Shown: in pieces, positions 58,376 to 64,000 of the stretch
Position numbering within the stretch: position 1 is the first letter of the stretch
Layout of the letters: every line of letters begins with the position of its first letter
Origin: Buddleja alternifolia
Taxonomy: Eukaryota; Streptophyta; Magnoliopsida; Lamiales; Scrophulariaceae
Direction of reading: 5' to 3'
NCBI GenBank assembly: GCA_019426215.1
Contig: CM033402.1
Location: 3,162,001 to 3,226,000, forward strand
Length of the DNA stretch: 64,000 bases
Translations under genes and position numbers: made by a program
Notes under the pieces: generated by a model
The model's input: the letters and a program-made list of their open reading frames with translations, nothing else
The model's database searches: none
Told to the model about the DNA's origin: nothing

Positions 58376-59965
58376 CTGTCCATCACATAATATATATTGG
58401 TCAATATATGCAAAGCAACAATGTCTTATATAGAGACCAAAGTATATCAGACATTATTAACAATTGAGCTTCCACTGTCGTGTAAATTACGGGCACACGA
58501 AGCAACACCAAGTTAAACATAGAAGGGCTCGTTTACTTCTCTTTATGGGATAAAATAGTAATCCTGATTATTTTATTATTCTTTGGATTACGTAATGTTG
58601 TGTCCAATTAATCTCATGTATACTCGGATTGATTAGTGGAAAGATACAAGGAAAAATTGTGCAATCTCAAATTTACTATTGTACATAAAAAACTTGATAA
58701 TCACAATTTTACTAAAATGCCCATCTATCTCAAGTGAATTAAAATTTGATATTTGGAACCCTGCAACCATCATTTGCACGAGAAAACCAAAAGCCCTAAT
58801 CATCTCCACCATATCCTCTTCCACCATTGAAGCTCATATTGACCATCGAATCTGAGAACAAGATATCTGGAAGAACTATACATTACCTTTGATGAAGCTA
58901 AAATACTTCCTTCCCCTCAAGAAACATTCAATCTCAAGCAAGCACTCGAAATCGATTCGGGAGGTAAAATTGTGAAGCCTATATATTTTATATTTTTTTC
59001 GTAATTAATGCTTTGTATAAGAATGGGTGAATCAGATTTGTATATGAATGGGTGAATCAGATTTGTATATGAAATTGTTAATTGAAAAAAAAAAGTGATG
59101 TAGAATTATAATTGTCCGATCGATATGTTATTGCGGCTGTGAGAAGTTCTTTGCTCAAGCTTTTAATGCTATAGTGAGAATTTCTTTGATCAAACATTTG
59201 TTTTTTTCTTAGCTGAACCTTTTAATGCATTCGTGCCTTCGATTCATTTCTAACAAAAAAAATTCAATTTTGATTGCGCAAGAGAGATGTTTGAAGTATT
59301 GCCCCTGTGAAATTAAGACAAAAACTAAGTCAATTTTGATTGTGCAGTTGGTGGCTACATGCAGTCTTCTTCTTCGGTGTTTTGATGTAGAGGAACGAGG
59401 ATCAGTTTGATCAGGCGAGTCGGAAAATACTCTTCATGTTTTACAACTTTGCCTTTATTCTTCACAAGTTTGATCAGGCTACGAAGTTGGATCACTCTCT
59501 TATTAGTCTGTTAAAACATTGATATTAAGCAACTTTCGTAATGATTTTCACCCTTTTGTTATTTCTTTCGGTTAGTCGTTTCGATAAATTTGTTGCTTAT
59601 CTTCTAGCTAGAAGGGCTTTGTGGATGAAGATAATATTCTTATCTCCCCATCGTGTTGCTTTTGCTCTTGAGACAGATTTATCTGCTTTAGTTTAATTAT
59701 ATAAAAAAGATGACAAAGAGAGTTTAGTATATAAAACCACATGCCACTACTGCATATATAAGCCGGCTACACAACAAGGATGTACATTACCTTGTACAAT
59801 GTGAAAATCAAGGTAATGTATTAATCGGGCCATGGCACCCATTTCAAAGCACTAAAAAGTAAAAAATAAAAAGGAAAAAAACTGCAGAATCTTAAACAAA
59901 CAAGCTTCAAACTAACATCGAAAATACCTTAAGACATGGAATGGGCATGTGGTTGGATTCTTCAT
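58376..59965. other. Gene-free stretch upstream of the RPT2 exon, with a possible transposon end
   Basis: No exon is supported. At 58528 GGGCTCGTTTACTTC resembles a Harbinger-type terminus (compare GGACTCGTTTGG at 4290); no inverted partner is visible before the window ends. A 24-bp direct repeat, GAATGGGTGAATCAGATTTG and onward, lies at 59022-59070. Confidence 0.35.
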
Positions 59966-60904
59966 TCAAGGAAATTGTAGTTTCTTGATTATCTTCTCGG
60001 TGGGAGTCAAAGTCTCTATAGATGGATCCTTCAATGGGGTAAGAGCATAAGGAACAATAGCCTTGGGGATGCTAGTTGGAGTAGTGACATTTGATTCAAT
60101 CTTCACTGCATTGGGGCTCATTGGAGTTCCAAATTTGCAACGTGGTGATTGCACGTTGGTTGAGCATTCATCCGAAATGTTGATCACATTCATTTTTTCA
60201 TTAGCCTTAAATTTTTTCTCATAACCATTAGAATCACCGCCTTCTTCGCCATGGTAAGCCCAAACCACATTGCCAATGATGTCATCTTTGAGCTCCGCAT
60301 TCTCATCTTCTACCACTTGCACGGCTACCTCTTCAACATCATCATCACTTGAAACATCAACGATAACAATTGGAGGTGAAGGTAGTCGTGCGGGACGGGG
60401 TTTGAAGATGTTTTCAAGCATGTCCCAAGCAGGTTCACCCTCAGCAAAATAAGCCTTGGAAATCCAGTTATCCTATTACAAAATATGCACTTTTAAAAAC
60501 ATAATAATTTGAAAAAAATCCAGTGACCTTAGAACTTAAGCAAAATATTTGAAAAAAGTAAATATTGGTACCTTGGCCCAATTCTCCCACATTGATTTTG
60601 GTGCATGAACTTTGTTGTTTCCTTCGTCCCAATAAACACCCGACGTATCGAGGATTCTTTTGAATGCTATGTATCGTAAACTAAGTATACGCATACGAGA
60701 ATTGCACTTTTCGAAAGTAAAATTAGTGCCAAATTTCTCATTCAGCTCATATTGGGCTTGTAGCACTGCATGGTCGCACATGTTGTGCTGGGGTTTGAAC
60801 ACTCCTTCAATAGCCATTTTTTCAAGAGTTTGGATGAAGAATCGATCTATGGCATGAGTCCATTCTCCCTTGTAAAACATTGATGCTTGGGTGGGAAACT
60901 CCAT
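59966..60904 (-). CDS. Myb/SANT-like domain protein (LIMYB-like family)
   Basis: Two exons, 60904-60572 and 60472-59966, join in frame (..WENWAK + DNWISK..) to 279 aa. Residues 12-110 form a Myb/SANT-like domain (YKGEWTHAIDRFFIQTLEK, NSRMRILSLRYIAFKRIL), the type found in L10-interacting MYB-like proteins and in ORF1 of PIF/Harbinger elements. The C-terminal half is acidic and low-complexity (VSSDDDVEEVAVQVVEDE), then Ser/Pro/Thr-rich. MEFPTQASMF is taken as the start; an in-frame ATG 48 bases upstream is possible. It may be host or transposon-derived. It differs clearly from the Myb-like protein at 61973-63001, so it is not a simple copy. Confidence 0.75.
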
Positions 60905-61972
60905 TGTAAACTTAAGTATTGAAAGACGAAATGCTATTTGTTGTGATGGCACAAGAAAATACGAGCACTAATGTGCCTATTTATTTTGAAAATGTGAAGA
61001 CAATTAAAAGCTCTTTACCAACCTAAACACTCTATGATTTAAAATTGAATAGCTAAGTTTGGAAAATGTCATGTCTTGAGTTAATGCAAAATCTTATACA
61101 AAATCACCTTGTATCTATACAATAAAAGCAGCTAGGTTTTCATGTCACCGCCACATTAGTGGGTAATAAATGTAAAGCCTCATTTTAGTACCCACTCCAT
61201 GGTTTTAGTAGAATGCACAAGTCTCCCTACCTGTATAACATTCAATTGTGTGTTGTCAAGTTATAGTCAATTGAAAGAACCATATCACTTGGTACAATTT
61301 AATAAAATCTGACATAATAGAGTGAATTGAAATAGACAATGTATTAATTTGAATATTGAATAGCCACCGCCAGATTGCTTAGGAAGAAAAATTGTTGTAT
61401 ACCATTTAATTCTTTGTTTCTTATTGTAAAGTAAGTTTGTTTCCTACACTCAAAACGAAAAAAGATGGAACTGGGATAGGCCACATACGTATAATTCTTC
61501 TTATAGGAAATTTAGAATTATTCTTAACATTTGATATGTGCCTTGTGCCCATATTATACCGCACCCTGTAATCAAGCTCCCACTTACGGCAGAGTTTACA
61601 ATTTCATGACATTTCTTCAATTCTAGTATAAATGAATTTGTGGCAAAGTCTTGAATCATAGCTGAAAAATGTATATAATCAATATTGCCAAAGTTTACGA
61701 AGGCATGCTGCATAGTCAAATTTTAGAAATATGAATGGAAAAATAGCAACTGAACTTAGAGAACATATTATTGAAAATGCACTCATCATCTCCAAAATAT
61801 CCAAAATAATCACCAGGTGTAACTGATGTCCACACATCAGACCAAAATAAACATATTATCCATGTCAAACAAAGCATTTAACACCATTGAGGCATAATCA
61901 TTTAACACCCCAATAAAAGACTGAAATAAAAATAAAATCAAAGGACCATATGCTTCAGCATACTAAAGTATA
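60905..61972. other. AT-rich stretch between the two Myb-like genes
   Basis: No gene or bounded element is supported. Short frames are open by chance only. Confidence 0.5.
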
Positions 61973-63001
61973 TTAATTGCTACCATTCAACAAAATACCC
62001 ACCATTTCTTCCTTGTCTTCATCAGGGAGGCTGAAGAATAAGTCAAGATCCTTACTATTGTTCACCAATATCCTCGCCACATAAATTTTTTGTTTCCTCG
62101 TCAATCCGGATATCCCCCTTAATGCCTCGTAGACAACTTTTCGTTTTTCAGATGCATCAAACTCATAACCTATGCGTTTGGCAATTTCACCTAGTCTCTG
62201 GTTTGTGTCGGTGCAGTACTGGCCCATCATATCAACCATCCTCTCGTCAACTGAATCAATAGACTTCTTTCTTTTCGAAGATGATTTCTTCTGAGTCCCA
62301 GTCCCACTCCCCTCAGGTTGGCAAACTGACATTGGTTCATTTTCATCGTCGAGAACATTGTATGCTCCAGGTGGCCAAACATGTGGGTTTCTCCAGTGTC
62401 TTTTTCTTTGCTTGCATCAAGCAAATCATCAGCAGCTGCGTTGCAATCTTCAGCATGCTCACCTGTAGCGCGATCTTTTCCAAAGATTTCACACCAAGCT
62501 CGGTAAAATGGAAATGATTTGAACCTCATAGTTCGGGCATAGGAATCCGTCTAACAATATGAAGGTAAATCAAATTAATAGATGTATTCAATTTGAATTA
62601 AAAAAATTGAAATATACTTAACAAATCTTAGTTACCTTGATATGTTTATCCCACAACGCATCATCGTCGGCCGTGATCACGTGAGCAGTATCATTCCAAT
62701 TGAAACCAGAGCGGGATAGCATGGTCTCCAAACAACTGTGAATTCTTTTCCAGACATGGATCTTAGAGTGTATATGAGGGTCAGCGCGCAAATTTGTACC
62801 GGGAAATGCCTTGACCATGGATTGCTCGAGGACAGCCAAGTACCCAGTCCTGAACCCGTTTTCACTTTTCCAACCTTTGGTTATGATGTCCTTCAAAGAA
62901 GCTACTAGGACTTCTTCCTCTTGCAAAGACCATATTCTTCGACTTTTATCAGATTTTTTTCCTGTTTTGCTTGAGAATTGGCTGCAACCACCGGTCTCCA
63001 T
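61973..63001 (-). pseudogene. PIF/Harbinger Myb-like ORF1 protein with one frameshift
   Basis: Exon 1 is 63001-62636 and exon 2 62550-61973. The Myb/SANT-like domain reads RRIWSLQEEEVLVASLKDII to FPFYRAWCEIFGKDRATGEH. The frame then runs KEKDTGE and derails. The expected continuation RNPHVWPPGAYNVLDDENEP lies in another frame, so a single-base indel near the A-run at about 62400 (minus-strand GAAAAAGAC) is likely. The C terminus (KKSSSKRKKSIDSVDERMVD, then SGLTRKQKIYVARILVNN) is conserved in this family. ORF1 works with the transposase in Harbinger elements by bringing it to DNA. The adjacent same-strand transposase supports the call. Confidence 0.8.
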
Positions 63002-63291
63002 TTCACCTACATAACAAGTAAACAAATGGCAGCATAATCTTCAAGAAACCAATGCCTATAGAATATTATTACAAATATCAGTCATAAATAAAATTTGCAG
63101 CACATTAATTCCAACAGTTCACACAGAAACAAAAATTAAAACGAACGTTCAAGCCATTTACGCACTTAAAAGTATCAACAACTAATAAAAATCATGTCTA
63201 CAAATATGTTCTGGTACAATCCGAATACATGCCAAATCATAGTTCAAACATAGAAAAATGTTTTACTACTTCGTACTTTCAATACAATAAC
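63002..63291. other. Spacer between Harbinger genes
   Basis: About 290 AT-rich bases lie between the transposase stop and the ORF1 start. A TAG acceptor directly before the ATG (minus strand, near 63006) suggests an untranslated leader exon within this spacer. Confidence 0.4.
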
Positions 63292-64000
63292 TCAACGTCT
63301 AGTAGCCCGCCACTGATTATACATAGATGTAGCTAAGGTGTCCCTCCACATTGACCATTGTGGAGAAGCCTCAACATTGTCAATGTAGTCATCAATAACA
63401 TTTTGTTCATCAACGAGTTCAGGAATCATGTGCTCTAAAGGGTCCACAAGCATCTCAATACGAATGAAATTGTGAATTAAGCAACATGCCATGATGATGC
63501 GGTTTTGCACTTTAAGAGGGTAATATGAATGACTCCTAAGAATAGCCCAACGCATTTTTAGTAAACCATATGATCGCTCTATACAATTGCGAGCTTTGGA
63601 ATGCACCATATTGAAGAACTCTTCTTTGTTTTGAGGCGCTAAGTTCCCTGAACCCCATTCTTTCAAATGATATCTAATTCCTCTAAATGGAGCCAAAAAT
63701 CCCTCCCCATTTGTGTAACCATTGTCACACAAATAGAAATTCCCTGTCAAAATAACAAGTACAAAGAAATTACTACTTATAATATAAACAAGAAAATACC
63801 AACATATTGCTTATAGAATTTTGCTAACATACCCCTTGGAACGCGCAAGCCATTTTCCCTTGTAACTGCATCGCGTAAAATCCTACAATCTGCTGCACTT
63901 CCTTCCCAACCAGTTAATACGTAAGTGAAGTTCATATCTTTGTTACAGACACCTAGGACATTAACAGTAATTTCTCCTTTTCTATTGCGGTAACGTCCTT
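63292..64000 (-). CDS. PIF/Harbinger transposase, C-terminal part (partial)
   Basis: Two exons are visible: window edge to 63833, then 63743-63292, joined in frame at VPRG-NFYLCDNGY. The text matches the DDE_Tnp_4 family: YRNRKGEITVNVLGV, TGWEGSAADCRILRDA, YLCDNGYTNGEGFLAPFRG and ARNCIERSYGLLKMRW. Asp of CDNGY and Glu of CIERSYG are the likely second and third catalytic residues. The first Asp (in a DGT-type motif) and the N terminus lie beyond the window. No stop or shift is seen in the visible part. Together with the Myb-like gene this makes a standard two-gene Harbinger unit. It could also be a domesticated HARBI1-like gene, but the paired ORF1 argues for a transposon. Confidence 0.9.

Noticed and set aside
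59966..60904. Considered as missing RPT2 exons
   Set aside because: The protein is Myb/SANT-like and has no AAA ATPase motif.

Overview
The window is nuclear DNA from a flowering plant, almost certainly a eudicot. It is AT-rich, has many short exons with GT-AG introns, and carries plant-specific genes: a PIF-type bHLH factor, a GeBP-family factor and a plant CLASP. It is also dense in plant transposon families. I cannot name the species from sequence alone.

Layout. 1-5.4 kb: no host gene; a GC-rich minisatellite split by a hAT-like element, a fold-back element and two small MITEs. 5.47-12.27 kb (+): a complete 16-exon leucine-rich-repeat gene with an N-terminal BC-box-like motif. 12.3-17.2 kb: intergenic, with a complete TRIM retrotransposon. 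17.4-30.0 kb (+): a complete 21-exon CLASP gene (1437 aa). 30.0-35.4 kb: intergenic, with a SINE bearing an 18-bp target duplication. 35.4-42.9 kb: a complete 7.5-kb Mutator-like element with 138-bp terminal inverted repeats, a 10-bp target duplication and palindrome arrays at both ends. It carries two convergent genes: an intact plant-mobile-domain gene and a broken MuDR-type transposase. 44.9-55.5 kb (+): a complete PIF1-like phytochrome-interacting-factor gene whose second intron is 6.5 kb and full of transposons. 56.2-57.3 kb (-): an intronless GeBP-family gene. 58.3 kb (-): the last coding exon of the 26S proteasome ATPase RPT2 with no other RPT2 exon in view. 59.9-64 kb (-): a Myb/SANT-like gene, then a PIF/Harbinger Myb-like gene and transposase running off the window edge.

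How it fits together. Host genes here act in microtubule organisation (CLASP), red-light/phytochrome signalling (PIF1), transcription (GeBP) and proteolysis (RPT2, possibly the LRR gene). They are not an operon-like set. The notable biology is the mobile DNA. The Mutator-like element pairs a silencing-related domain protein with a transposase between mirrored palindrome arrays. A Harbinger unit may sit inside the last intron of RPT2. Many small elements have inserted in introns without breaking the deduced coding frames.
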